A stretch of DNA of 64,000 bases from contig NZ_JAPFQI010000005.1 in the NCBI RefSeq assembly GCF_026183895.1, forward strand, positions 1 to 64,000, given 5' to 3'. A program made the position numbers and the translations under genes. Positions 17,135 to 27,646 of the stretch are shown piece after piece (positions within the stretch are counted from its first letter, which is position 1; each line of letters opens with the position of its first letter). This DNA is from Sabulicella glaciei (lineage in GTDB: Bacteria > Pseudomonadota > Alphaproteobacteria > Acetobacterales > Acetobacteraceae). The notes beneath the pieces were generated by a model. That model was not told where the DNA came from, made no database searches, and saw only the letters and a program-made list of their open reading frames with translations.

Positions 17135-17974
17135 ATGGCCAACACCGCCTCTGAGGGATCCACTCCCTACAAGCACCCCTACCATCTGGTGGACCCCTCG
17201 CCCTGGCCGCTGCTTTCCGCCTTCGCGGGCGGCGCGCTGGTCTCCGGCCTGATCGTCTGGGCGCATGGCGGCGGGCTGTGGCTCGTCCTGCTCGGCGCAC
17301 TGGCTGTGCTGTTCTGCATGGCGGGCTGGTGGCGCGACGTGCTGAAGGAAAGCCGCACCCCCGGGCTGCACACCCCGGTGGTCCGCATCGGCCTGCGCTA
17401 CGGCATGATCCTGTTCATCGCCTCCGAGGTGATGTTCTTCGTCGCCTTCTTCTGGGCTTATTTCCACTTCGCCCTGTATCCGGAGCACGTGTCGGGCGCC
17501 GAGACGGCGATCTGGCCGCCTGCGGGCATCCACACCTTCGACCCGTTCCACCTGCCCTTCCTCAACACGATGATCCTGCTGCTTTCGGGCTGCACGGTCA
17601 CCTGGGCGCACCACGCGCTGCTGCACAATGACCGGAAGGGGCTGGTCACGGGCCTGGCGCTCACCGTCGTGCTGGGCATTTCCTTCACCATGCTCCAGGC
17701 CTGGGAATACGCGTCCGCGCCCTTCGCCTTCAGCGGCGGCGGCGTCTACCCCTCGACCTTCTACCTCGCCACCGGCTTCCACGGCTTCCACGTGATCGTC
17801 GGCACGATCTTCCTGGCGGTCTGCCTGGTGCGCGCCATCCGCGGCGGCTTCTCGGCAGAGCGGCATTTCGGCTTCGAGGCGGCGGCCTGGTACTGGCACT
17901 TCGTGGACGTGGTGTGGCTCTTCCTGTTCGTCGCCATCTACTGGTGGGGCGTGGGCGAGATCGCCCACCATTAA
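17135..17974 (+). CDS. ctaE: Cytochrome c oxidase subunit III
   Basis: A 279-residue seven-helix membrane protein of the aa3-type oxidase. The HPYHLVDPSPWPL start, the ASEVMFFVAFFWAYFHFAL stretch with its conserved glutamate, FHGFHVIVGTIFL and AAWYWHFVDVVWLFLF are diagnostic. GTG and ATG are adjacent at the 5' end; the ATG at 17135 gives the canonical start. It is separated from and convergent with ctaC-ctaD-ctaB-ctaG, an unusual split. The 126 bases to surf1, where a DUF983 gene often sits, hold only hairpins. Confidence 0.95.
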   Translation: MANTASEGSTPYKHPYHLVDPSPWPLLSAFAGGALVSGLIVWAHGGGLWLVLLGALAVLFCMAGWWRDVLKESRTPGLHTPVVRIGLRYGMILFIASEVMFFVAFFWAYFHFALYPEHVSGAETAIWPPAGIHTFDPFHLPFLNTMILLLSGCTVTWAHHALLHNDRKGLVTGLALTVVLGISFTMLQAWEYASAPFAFSGGGVYPSTFYLATGFHGFHVIVGTIFLAVCLVRAIRGGFSAERHFGFEAAAWYWHFVDVVWLFLFVAIYWWGVGEIAHH

Positions 17975-18100
17975 GGCCCTCTGGCGCCGGGCGGCGCTCT
18001 TGCCGCCCTGGCTTCCGCGCCTCCGACCTGTGGCGCGGCGTGGGTCCGCTCCGCACCGCGCGCCGGCCGATTTCCGGCCGGTTTCCCTGAAGTTCCGCCG

Positions 18101-18850
18101 ATGATCCGACCCGCTTCCCTTCGCGGGGGCCGCCCCTGGCGGGCGCTGATCCTTCCCTCCTTCCTCGCCCTGCCGGTCCTGGCGCTGCTGCTCGGCCTCG
18201 GCACGTGGCAGGTGCAGCGCCTGGCCTGGAAGACGGCGCTGCTGGAGGAACTGGCCGAGCGCCAATCCCGCCCCGCCATCGAGGCGCCCACACAGCCCGA
18301 CCCCTTCGCCGCCGTCAGCGCCACCGGGCGCTTCCGCCCCGGCGCCGAGGCCTTCCTGGGACTCGAGGTGCGCGGTTCGTTGCTGGGCGGCTCCCTGCTT
18401 GCGATCCTCGACCGCGAGGGCGCGCCGCCGCTCCTGGTCAATCGCGGCTGGGCGCCCTTCGAGGGTGGGCGGGTCGAGCGGCCCGAGGGCGTGGTGACGG
18501 TCACCGGCTACGCCCGCCCCGGCGAGCGGCGCGGCCTGATCACGCCGCGCGACAACCCTGCGGAGCGCCGCTTCCTGCATTTCGACCCCGTCGCCATCGC
18601 TGCCACGCTCGGCGCGCCCAACGCCCCCCCCTATGCGCTGGTGGTGGTGGAGCCGGGGCCGGCCACCACGCCATCCGGCTTCGGCGCCGCCCCGCCCCCG
18701 GCTCGCGCCACCCTGCCCGACCCCGCGACGGGCTTCCCCAGCCCGAACAACCCGCATCTGGGCTACGCCCTCACCTGGTTCGGCCTCGCCATCGGCTGGG
18801 TCGTGATCTTCGGCCTCTGGGCCCATCGCCGCCTCCGGGAACCCGCATGA
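18101..18850 (+). CDS. SURF1-family cytochrome oxidase assembly protein
   Basis: A 249-residue protein with one N-terminal and one C-terminal membrane helix and a periplasmic domain between, the SURF1 layout. GLGTWQVQRLAWKTALLEEL at the start, LLVNRGWAPF in the middle and NPHLGYALTWFGLAIGWVVI at the end are typical. SURF1 helps place haem a into subunit I. It follows ctaE on the plus strand, and its stop overlaps the start of an M32 peptidase. Confidence 0.92.
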   Translation: MIRPASLRGGRPWRALILPSFLALPVLALLLGLGTWQVQRLAWKTALLEELAERQSRPAIEAPTQPDPFAAVSATGRFRPGAEAFLGLEVRGSLLGGSLLAILDREGAPPLLVNRGWAPFEGGRVERPEGVVTVTGYARPGERRGLITPRDNPAERRFLHFDPVAIAATLGAPNAPPYALVVVEPGPATTPSGFGAAPPPARATLPDPATGFPSPNNPHLGYALTWFGLAIGWVVIFGLWAHRRLREPA

Positions 18851-20325
18851 CCGCCTATGACCGCCTCCTGGCCCGCTTTTCCCGCATCGCCGCGCTGGGC
18901 GAGGCCGCCGCCATGCTCCACTGGGACGCCAGCGCGATGATGCCTCTGGGTGGCGGCACGGCGCGGGGCGAGCAGCTCGCCACTCTCGCCGGGCTGTCGC
19001 ACGAGATGCTGACCGACCCGTGCGTGGAGGACGATCTCGCCGAGGCCGAGGCGGAGGGCGAATGGCACGCGGCCAACCTCGCCCTCATGCGCCGCACCCA
19101 CCTCCGCGCCACCGCCCTTCCGGTCGAGCTGGTGGAGGCGACGGCCCGCGCCAATTCCGCCTGCGAGAAGGTGTGGCGCGACGCCAAGGCGCGCAGCGAC
19201 TTCTCGGCCGTCCGCCCCTTCCTGGAAGAGGTGCTGCGCCTCCAACGCGAGACCGCCCAGGCCCTCGCCGCCCGCACCGGCCTGTCGGCTTACGACGCGC
19301 TGATGGATTCCTTCCAGCGTGGCGTGACGGCTGCCGAGGTCGAGCCGGTCTTCGAGGCCTATGCCGCCTGGCTGGCCGAGGCGTTGCCCCGCGCCGAGGA
19401 TATCCAGGCCCGGCAGGGCGAGCCGCTGCCGCTGCGCGGCCCCTTCCCGGCTGCCGCGCAGCGCGAACTGTGTCGCAGCCTGTCCCTTCGCCTCGGGCTG
19501 GAGGAGTCGCATTCCCGCCTGGACGAGAGCCTGCACCCGTTCTGCGGTGGCACGCCGACCGATGTCCGCATCACCACCTTCTACAGCGAAGCCGACCCGG
19601 CCAAGGCCATCCTCGGCGTGCTGCACGAGACCGGGCACGCCCTCTACGAGCGCGGCCTGCCCGCCGGCTTCGCGCGCCAGCCCGTGGGCGAGGCGGCCGG
19701 CATGGCGGCGCACGAATCGCAGTCGCTGATCGTCGAGATGCAGGCCTGCCGCTCGGACCCCTTCCTGCGCTTCCTGTCCGGCGAGATGCGCGCGTCCTTC
19801 GGGGACGATCCCTCGCTGGATGCCGGCAACCTCGCCCGGAACTGGCGGCGGGTGGAGCGCGGCTTCATCCGCGTGGACGCAGACGAGATGACCTACCCCG
19901 CCCACGTCATCCTGCGCTTCCGGCTGGAGCGGGCGATGATCGAAGGGCGGCTGGAGGTCGCGGACCTGCCCGGCGCCTGGGCGGAGGGACTGCGTGTCCT
20001 GCTCGGCATCACGCCGCCGGACGACGCGCGCGGCTGCCTGCAGGACATCCACTGGCATGACGGCGCCTTCGGCTACTTCCCCTCCTACACGCTGGGCGCG
20101 ATGGCAGCGGCGCAGCTGATGAAGGCGGCGCGGGCGGCCGAACCGGGGCTCGACGCGGCGCTGGAGCGGGGTGACCTGTCGCCGCTGCTGGGCTGGCTGC
20201 GGCGCGAGGTGCATGGCCGCGCCTCGCTGCTCGGCTTCCAGGATCTCATGCGCGCGGCGACCGGAAAGGGGCTGGACCCGTCGGACTTCACCGCGCATCT
20301 CTCCGCCCGCTACCTGGCGGAGTAG
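18847..20325 (+). CDS. M32-family carboxypeptidase (Taq type)
   Basis: A 492-residue zinc carboxypeptidase that removes C-terminal residues from peptides. The zinc motif HETGH is at residues 260-264 in AILGVLHETGHALYERGL, with the family motifs DVRITTFY before and AAHESQSLIVEM after. The ATG overlaps the surf1 stop by 4 bases; upstream sequence in this frame is a surf1 shadow. Its place inside the oxidase assembly cluster is probably incidental. Confidence 0.92.
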   Translation: MTAYDRLLARFSRIAALGEAAAMLHWDASAMMPLGGGTARGEQLATLAGLSHEMLTDPCVEDDLAEAEAEGEWHAANLALMRRTHLRATALPVELVEATARANSACEKVWRDAKARSDFSAVRPFLEEVLRLQRETAQALAARTGLSAYDALMDSFQRGVTAAEVEPVFEAYAAWLAEALPRAEDIQARQGEPLPLRGPFPAAAQRELCRSLSLRLGLEESHSRLDESLHPFCGGTPTDVRITTFYSEADPAKAILGVLHETGHALYERGLPAGFARQPVGEAAGMAAHESQSLIVEMQACRSDPFLRFLSGEMRASFGDDPSLDAGNLARNWRRVERGFIRVDADEMTYPAHVILRFRLERAMIEGRLEVADLPGAWAEGLRVLLGITPPDDARGCLQDIHWHDGAFGYFPSYTLGAMAAAQLMKAARAAEPGLDAALERGDLSPLLGWLRREVHGRASLLGFQDLMRAATGKGLDPSDFTAHLSARYLAE

Positions 20326-20331
20326 AGCGCG

Positions 20332-20943
20332 CTACCGCGTGGCGCGCCCCACATGCGCGCCCGCATTGGCCAGGGCGCCGCTGCGCTCCGCGTCGTTCAG
20401 CGAGCGGAAGAAGGTGTAGGACACGGTGATGGTGCGGATGTCGCGCGTTACCGGGTCTTCCGCGATGCGCGGGTCCACCCAGAAGGCTATGGGCATGTCC
20501 ACGGACTGGCCGGGGGTCAGGGTCTGGTCCTCGAAGCAGAAGCAGGCCACCTTGTGGAAGTAGCGGCCCACCACCTCGGGCGTGACGTTGTAGGTGCTGA
20601 TGCCTGTGGCCGGGGCGTCGGCGCTGTTGCGGGCGGTGTAGAAGGCCAGCGCCTCCTCGCCCAGCTTCACGCGGATGGCGGGCTGCTGCGCCGCGAAGCG
20701 CCATGGCAGTCCGGGCTGGGTGGCGGCGTTGAAGCGCACCGTCACCTCCGCCTCGCTGGCCGCGCCCGGCGCCGCCAGGCCGATCATCGGCGTGCCGCCA
20801 TATCCCGTGACCTTGCAGAACAGGTCGTAGAGCGGCACCGAGGCATAGGCGAGCCCGACCATGCCGAAGACGACGCCGAAGGCGCCGCCGAGCATGCGGC
20901 GGTTCCGCTTGGCCAGGGCCTGGGGATCAAGACGCTGCGGCAT
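20332..20943 (-). CDS. ctaG: Cytochrome c oxidase assembly factor CtaG/Cox11
   Basis: A 203-residue copper chaperone that delivers copper to the CuB site of subunit I. One N-terminal membrane helix (about 18-36, ending YASVPLYDLFCKVTGYGG) anchors a periplasmic domain with the copper motif VACFCFEDQTL. PIAFWVDP and TVSYTFF follow. It is the last gene of the minus-strand ctaC-ctaD-ctaB-coxF-ctaG block, 11 bases after the small coxF-like gene. Confidence 0.95.
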   Translation of the reverse strand: MPQRLDPQALAKRNRRMLGGAFGVVFGMVGLAYASVPLYDLFCKVTGYGGTPMIGLAAPGAASEAEVTVRFNAATQPGLPWRFAAQQPAIRVKLGEEALAFYTARNSADAPATGISTYNVTPEVVGRYFHKVACFCFEDQTLTPGQSVDMPIAFWVDPRIAEDPVTRDIRTITVSYTFFRSLNDAERSGALANAGAHVGRATR

Positions 20944-20954
20944 CCCGCCTCTCC

Positions 20955-21083
20955 TCAGTCGCGCAGCAGGCGCGCGACGGCGATCAGGTAGAACAGCACC
21001 ACCAGCCCCGCCAGCGCGGCAAGGATGGCCCAGTTCCGCGCCTTGCGGCGACGGTCGAACTCCCGCTGCTCCTCCGGAGTCAT
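20955..21083 (-). CDS. CoxF-like small membrane protein
   Basis: This 42-residue frame encodes a charged start (MTPEEQREFDRRRKARNWA) and one membrane helix (about residues 18-37), ending ARLLRD. Its ATG overlaps the ctaB stop (ATGA), and ctaG begins 11 bases after its stop. A short one-helix protein between ctaB and ctaG is common in alphaproteobacterial oxidase operons and is often called CoxF or CtaF. Position and overlap support a true gene despite its size. Confidence 0.72.
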   Translation of the reverse strand: MTPEEQREFDRRRKARNWAILAALAGLVVLFYLIAVARLLRD

Positions 21084-22036
21084 GCGAGCAGCAGCCGGTC
21101 CAGCGCCAGCGCGCCGAGCAGCGCGAAGAGGTAGGTGATGCTGAAGCGGAAGCAGGCCTTGGCCGGGCGGTCACCGGTGAGCGAAACGCCTGCCGCATCC
21201 TGCGCGTCGGTCCAGACCGCCCAGGCGTGGCGCAGGAAGTTCGCGCCCAGCAGCGCCGCGACGAGGCCGTAGACGGGGCCGGAGAAGCCGATGAGCCAGG
21301 GCACGAGAGTCAGCGGCACCAGCAGCACCGTGTAGATCACCACCTGACGCCGCGTCTCGCGCGCGCCGGAAACCACTGGAAGCATGGGAACGCCGGCGCG
21401 CTTGTAGTCCTCGTGGGCCCAGAGCGAGAGGGCCCAGAAATGCGGCGGCGTCCACATGAAGACGATGGCGAAGAGCACGAGCGGCAGCACGTCCACCGAG
21501 CCCGTCACCGCGACCCAGCCGATCAGCGGCGGGAAGGCGCCGGCCGCGCCGCCGATAACGATGTTCTGCGGCGTCCGGCGCTTCAGCCACATGGTGTAGA
21601 TGACGACGTAGAAAAGGATGGATCCGGCCAGCACGGCAGCGGCGAGCCAGTTGGTCGCGAGGCCCATCAGCCCCACCGAGCCCACGGCCAGCACGACGCC
21701 ATAGCCCAGCGCGGCGCCCGCCTCGATCCGCCCGGCCGGGATGGGCCGGGCGCGGGTGCGCTTCATCACGGCGTCGATGTCACGGTCATACCACATGTTG
21801 ATCGCCCCGGCGGCGCCGGCCGCCAGGGTGATGCACAGGATGGCCGAGACGGCCAGGACCGGGTGCAGCGAGCCGGGCGCGATCAGCAGCCCGATCAGCC
21901 CCGAATACACGACCAGAGACAGGACGCGCGGTTTCAGCAGCGCGATCCAGTCACGCACCTCCGAGGCGCCGTGGAGGGCGGAAGCATCGAGGGGGGCTTG
22001 CGCCCCCCTCGAACCATGAACCGTGGTGTCGCTCAT
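21080..22036 (-). CDS. ctaB: Protohaem IX farnesyltransferase (haem O synthase)
   Basis: A 318-residue polytopic prenyltransferase that adds the farnesyl tail to haem b for the oxidase. The catalytic NMWYDRDIDAVMKRT aspartate motif and the second conserved loop before HFWALSLWAHEDYKRAGVPM are present, with about nine membrane helices. It lies 20 bases after ctaD. A perfect GC-rich hairpin lies within codons 9-16. Confidence 0.95.
   Translation of the reverse strand: MSDTTVHGSRGAQAPLDASALHGASEVRDWIALLKPRVLSLVVYSGLIGLLIAPGSLHPVLAVSAILCITLAAGAAGAINMWYDRDIDAVMKRTRARPIPAGRIEAGAALGYGVVLAVGSVGLMGLATNWLAAAVLAGSILFYVVIYTMWLKRRTPQNIVIGGAAGAFPPLIGWVAVTGSVDVLPLVLFAIVFMWTPPHFWALSLWAHEDYKRAGVPMLPVVSGARETRRQVVIYTVLLVPLTLVPWLIGFSGPVYGLVAALLGANFLRHAWAVWTDAQDAAGVSLTGDRPAKACFRFSITYLFALLGALALDRLLLA
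21987..22012 (-). repeat. GC-rich hairpin in the 5' coding region of ctaB
   Basis: The arms form an 11-bp perfect stem around a 4-base loop ttgc, with a run of six G paired to six C (21991-21996 with 22003-22008). It lies about 25 bases inside the ctaB start on the transcript. Such a stem could slow ribosome entry and lower CtaB relative to CtaD. It may also be incidental. Confidence 0.5.
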
Positions 22037-22056
22037 CGCGTGTCCCGGTGCTGCCC

Positions 22057-24574
<2,518 letters not shown>

Positions 24575-24718
24575 CCCTGGAACACCGCGCGGCGGCCCCA
24601 GTGGCCGTCGCCCGCGCGCGCGTGACCGATTTTACGGGCCCGGCGCAGCGGCGCGACCATAGTCCGTGATGCACCCGCGAACAAGTCCGACCCCCCAGGA
24701 GCGACTTGCGGCGCGCCC

Positions 24719-25045
24719 TCAGGAACCGGGCTCGATCTCCGCTTCCGCAACGTCCTCCGCCACGTGGTCGGCCATGTCGGTGAGCATGGAGCGGATATGC
24801 GGGTCGCCCACCATGTAGAACACCATCCGCCCGCGCCGGTCCGCCTGCAGCAGCCGCGCCGCGCGCAGCAGTCGCAGGTGGTGCGACACGAGGCTGGCGG
24901 AGATGGAAAGCCGCTCCGCCATCGCGCCCACCGAGGCGGGCGAATCCAGGCAGGCCAGGATGATCTTGAGCCGCGTCGGGTCGCTCATCAGGCGGAACAT
25001 CTCCGCCAGCTCGACCACCTCGTCGTCATTGATTCGCAGCGTCAT
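24719..25045 (-). CDS. ArsR/SmtB-family zinc-type metalloregulator
   Basis: A 108-residue winged-helix repressor. The recognition helix is SISASLVSHHLRLLRAARLL and the wing RRGRMVFYMV. The alpha-5 metal site is complete: D81, H83, H94 and E97, the same spacing as SmtB (D104, H106, H117, E120). The alpha-3 cysteine site is absent. These repressors release DNA when zinc binds. I chose the ATG at 25045, where the domain begins. It is divergent from a metal uptake operon with a 95-base shared region. Confidence 0.87.
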   Translation of the reverse strand: MTLRINDDEVVELAEMFRLMSDPTRLKIILACLDSPASVGAMAERLSISASLVSHHLRLLRAARLLQADRRGRMVFYMVGDPHIRSMLTDMADHVAEDVAEAEIEPGS

Positions 25046-25087
25046 GCGAACAGCTTCGCAGCGCATTCCCCTTGACGCAATGGCGCG

Positions 25088-25102
25088 AGGAGGCAACCTC
25101 CT
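25088..25102. promoter_or_regulatory. Candidate operator: 6-3-6 inverted repeat between arsR and troA
   Basis: The perfect inverted repeat aggagg-caa-cctcct lies in the 95-base region shared by the ArsR-type regulator and the metal uptake operon, 38 bases before the troA-like GTG. It does not match the usual SmtB operator core (TGAA-N-TTCA), so binding is a guess from position and symmetry. Confidence 0.25.
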
Positions 25103-25140
25103 TCCTTGCAAGTGACTGAAAATATTGGACGAATGAAGAC

Positions 25141-26094
25141 GTGAACACCTGTTCAGGCGTCACCCGCCGCGCCATCCCGGCGCTCATCCTCGGCCTGCCC
25201 GCCCTTGCGCGCGCGCAGGGCGGTCCGGCGCGCCCCCTCGTCGTGGCCACGACCGCCATGGTGGCGGAGCTGGCGCGCGGCATCGGCGGCGAGGAGTTCA
25301 CGGTCGAGGCGCTGATGGGCGAAGGGGTGGACCCGCATCTCTACCGCCCCACCCGCGCCGACCTCGTCCGGCTGCTGCGGGCCGATCTCATCCTGTGCAA
25401 CGGGCTGCGGCTCGAAGGCCGGATGGGCGACGTGCTGGAACGCGCAGCCGCCACGCGCCCCGTCATCGCCGTGGCCGAAACCATTCCGCCCGCGCGCCGC
25501 CGCGCCCACCCCGAATATCCCGACGCGCCCGACCCGCATCTGTGGATGGACCCGCTGCTCTGGGCCGAATGCGCCGCGCCGGTCGCCGCTGCCCTGTCCC
25601 GGCTGCGGCCCGGCTTCGACCCGGCGCCAGGCCTCGCCGCCCTGGGGGGGCGCCTCGAGGGGATCGCCGAGTATGCGCGCCGCGCCTTCGCCCCGCTGCC
25701 GCCGGAACGGCGCCTCCTCGTCACCGCGCATGACGCCTTCGGCTATTTCGGGCAGCGCTTCGGGATGGAGCTGGCCTCCATCCAGGGCCTGTCCACCGAG
25801 GCGGAGGCCTCGCTCGCCCGCATCGAATCCCTGGTGGCGCTGCTGGTGGAACGCCGCGTTCCCGCCGTCTTTCCCGAAACCTCTGTCCCCGATCGCGCGG
25901 TGCGCGCCCTGATCGAAGGCGCCGGCGCACGGGGCCACCGCGTCGCGTTGGGTGGGGCGCTGTTTTCCGACTCGCTCGGCCGTCCCGGCACTTATCGCGG
26001 CACTTATGAAGGGATGCTGGACCACAACATCACCACCATCGCCCGCGCCCTGGGCGGCGAGGCGCCCGAGCGCGGGCTGCGGGGCCGGCTGTGA
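25141..26094 (+). CDS. Zinc/manganese ABC transporter, binding protein (TroA type)
   Basis: A 317-residue exported cluster A-I metal-binding protein with a signal peptide ending near ALARAQ. The four ligands are H66 (VDPHLY), H133 (DPHLWMDP), H197 (TAHDAFGYFG) and D277 (FSDSLG), very near the TroA numbers (68, 133, 199, 279). The third ligand is His, as in TroA and ZnuA, not Glu as in Mn-specific PsaA/MntC, and no His-rich loop is present. The start is GTG. It heads a four-gene operon with 4-base overlaps. Confidence 0.9.
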   Translation: MNTCSGVTRRAIPALILGLPALARAQGGPARPLVVATTAMVAELARGIGGEEFTVEALMGEGVDPHLYRPTRADLVRLLRADLILCNGLRLEGRMGDVLERAAATRPVIAVAETIPPARRRAHPEYPDAPDPHLWMDPLLWAECAAPVAAALSRLRPGFDPAPGLAALGGRLEGIAEYARRAFAPLPPERRLLVTAHDAFGYFGQRFGMELASIQGLSTEAEASLARIESLVALLVERRVPAVFPETSVPDRAVRALIEGAGARGHRVALGGALFSDSLGRPGTYRGTYEGMLDHNITTIARALGGEAPERGLRGRL

Positions 26095-26816
26095 TCCCGC
26101 CGCTTTCCCTGCGCGGCGTTTCGGTCCGCTACGGCGACCGTCCGGCCCTGTCCGACGTTTCCTGGGACGCCGTGCCCGGCCTCACCGCCATCCTGGGACC
26201 CAACGGCGCTGGCAAGTCGACGCTGCTGCGCGCCGCGCTGGGCCTCGTCCCCGCCACCGGCGAGGTGCGGTTCTTCGGTCGGCCCCTGGCGGACGTCCGG
26301 AACCGCGTCGCCTTCCTGCCGCAGCGTGCCTCGGTGGATTGGGACTTCCCGGCCACGGCGCTGGACGTGGTGGGGATGGCGCGGCTGCCGCGGCTGCGCC
26401 GCTGGTGGGGCGGGCTGCCGGGTCCCGATCGCGACGCCGCCCTGTCGGCGCTGGATTCGGTGGGGATGGCGGATTTCGCGGGGCGGCAGATCGGCCGGCT
26501 GTCCGGCGGCCAGCAGCAGCGCGTCTTCCTGGCCCGCGCCCTGGCGCAGGGCGCCGACCTGTTCCTGATGGACGAGCCCCTGGCCGCGGTGGACGCGGTG
26601 ACGGAACGCGCCATTCTCGCCGTGCTCCACCGCCTGGTGGACGAGGGCAAGACCGTGCTGATGGTCCATCACGACCTGTCCCTGGTTTCGGAGCACTTCA
26701 CCGACGTGCTCCTGCTCGCCGGGCGCGTCGTCGCCGCCGGCCCGGTGCGCGAGGCCTTCACGGAAGACAGCGTGGCCCGCGCCTTTGGCGGCCTGCCACG
26801 GATGATGGTGGCTTGA
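26091..26816 (+). CDS. Zinc/manganese ABC transporter, ATPase (TroB type)
   Basis: A 241-residue ATPase that powers uptake. Walker A is GPNGAGKST, the signature LSGGQQQRVFLARAL, Walker B LFLMDEPLAAVD and the switch histidine is in VLMVHHDL. PQRASVDWDFPATALDVVGM after the Q-loop is typical of the manganese/zinc subfamily. The GTG start overlaps the binding-protein stop. Its stop overlaps the TTG of the first permease. Confidence 0.93.
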   Translation: MIPPLSLRGVSVRYGDRPALSDVSWDAVPGLTAILGPNGAGKSTLLRAALGLVPATGEVRFFGRPLADVRNRVAFLPQRASVDWDFPATALDVVGMARLPRLRRWWGGLPGPDRDAALSALDSVGMADFAGRQIGRLSGGQQQRVFLARALAQGADLFLMDEPLAAVDAVTERAILAVLHRLVDEGKTVLMVHHDLSLVSEHFTDVLLLAGRVVAAGPVREAFTEDSVARAFGGLPRMMVA

Positions 26817-27646
26817 TCGGGCACAACACCCTCATCGTCCTGCTGGGCTGCGTCGCGCTGGGCTTGGCGGCCGGGGTGGTCGGCTGCTTCGCCTTGCTGC
26901 GCGGCCGCGCCCTGCTCGCCGACGCGATCGGCCATGCCGCCCTGCCCGGCGTGGTGGCGGCCGCGCTGCTGACCGCCGCGCTGGGCGGCGAGGCGCGGGC
27001 GCTCGGCCCGCTGCTGCTCGGCGGCGCGCTTTCGGCACTGCTGGGGCTCTGGGCGCTGCGGATCCTCACCGCCTCCGGCCGCATCCGCGCCGATGCCGGG
27101 ATCGCCGTGGTGCTGTCCGCCTTCTATGCGCTCGGCACGGTGGGGCTTTCGGTGGCGCAGGCCATTCCGGGCGCGGCCCAGGCCGGGTTGCCGCACTTCA
27201 TCCTCGGACAGGCGGCGACGCTGACCACGAACGATGCGCTGGTCGCCGCCGCGCTGGCCCTCGGCGCGGTCGGCGCCGTGCTGGCGCTGTTCCAGCCGCT
27301 CCGCGCCCTTTGCTTCGACGAGGCGCATGCCGCCTCGCTCGGCCTTCCGGTGCGGCGGCTGGACGCTCTGCTGCTGGCGCTCATCCTGCTGGTGACGGTC
27401 GCCGGGTTGCCAGCGGTCGGGCTGATCCTGGTGGTGGCGCTGCTGATCGTGCCCGCCGCCGCCGCGCGCCTCGTCACCCGGCGCCTGCCGGGCATGGTGG
27501 CGCTCGCCGGCGGGCTGGGCGCCCTCGCCGGGGTGGCGGGGGCGCTCGCGTCGCAGCGCCTGCCGGAACTGCCGACCGGGGCGGCGGTGGTGCTGGCCGG
27601 ACTGGTCTTCTTCGCCCTCGCCCTGCTGCTGCGGCGCCCGGCATGA
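26813..27646 (+). CDS. Zinc/manganese ABC transporter, permease 1 (TroC type)
   Basis: A 277-residue ABC-3 family permease with about eight membrane helices. LLRGRALLADAIGHAALPGV is the cytoplasmic-side conserved stretch, and CFDEAHAASLGLPVRRLDAL, then GLILVVALLIVPAAAARL are family signatures. No ATG is available; the TTG at 26813 overlaps the ATPase stop (TTGA) and gives the right start. A second, related permease follows, so the channel is probably a heterodimer. Confidence 0.9.
   Translation: MIGHNTLIVLLGCVALGLAAGVVGCFALLRGRALLADAIGHAALPGVVAAALLTAALGGEARALGPLLLGGALSALLGLWALRILTASGRIRADAGIAVVLSAFYALGTVGLSVAQAIPGAAQAGLPHFILGQAATLTTNDALVAAALALGAVGAVLALFQPLRALCFDEAHAASLGLPVRRLDALLLALILLVTVAGLPAVGLILVVALLIVPAAAARLVTRRLPGMVALAGGLGALAGVAGALASQRLPELPTGAAVVLAGLVFFALALLLRRPA

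Noticed and set aside
18205-18846. Upstream extension of the M32 peptidase frame
   Set aside because: This part lies within surf1 in another frame; the peptidase begins at 18847 with a stop/start overlap.
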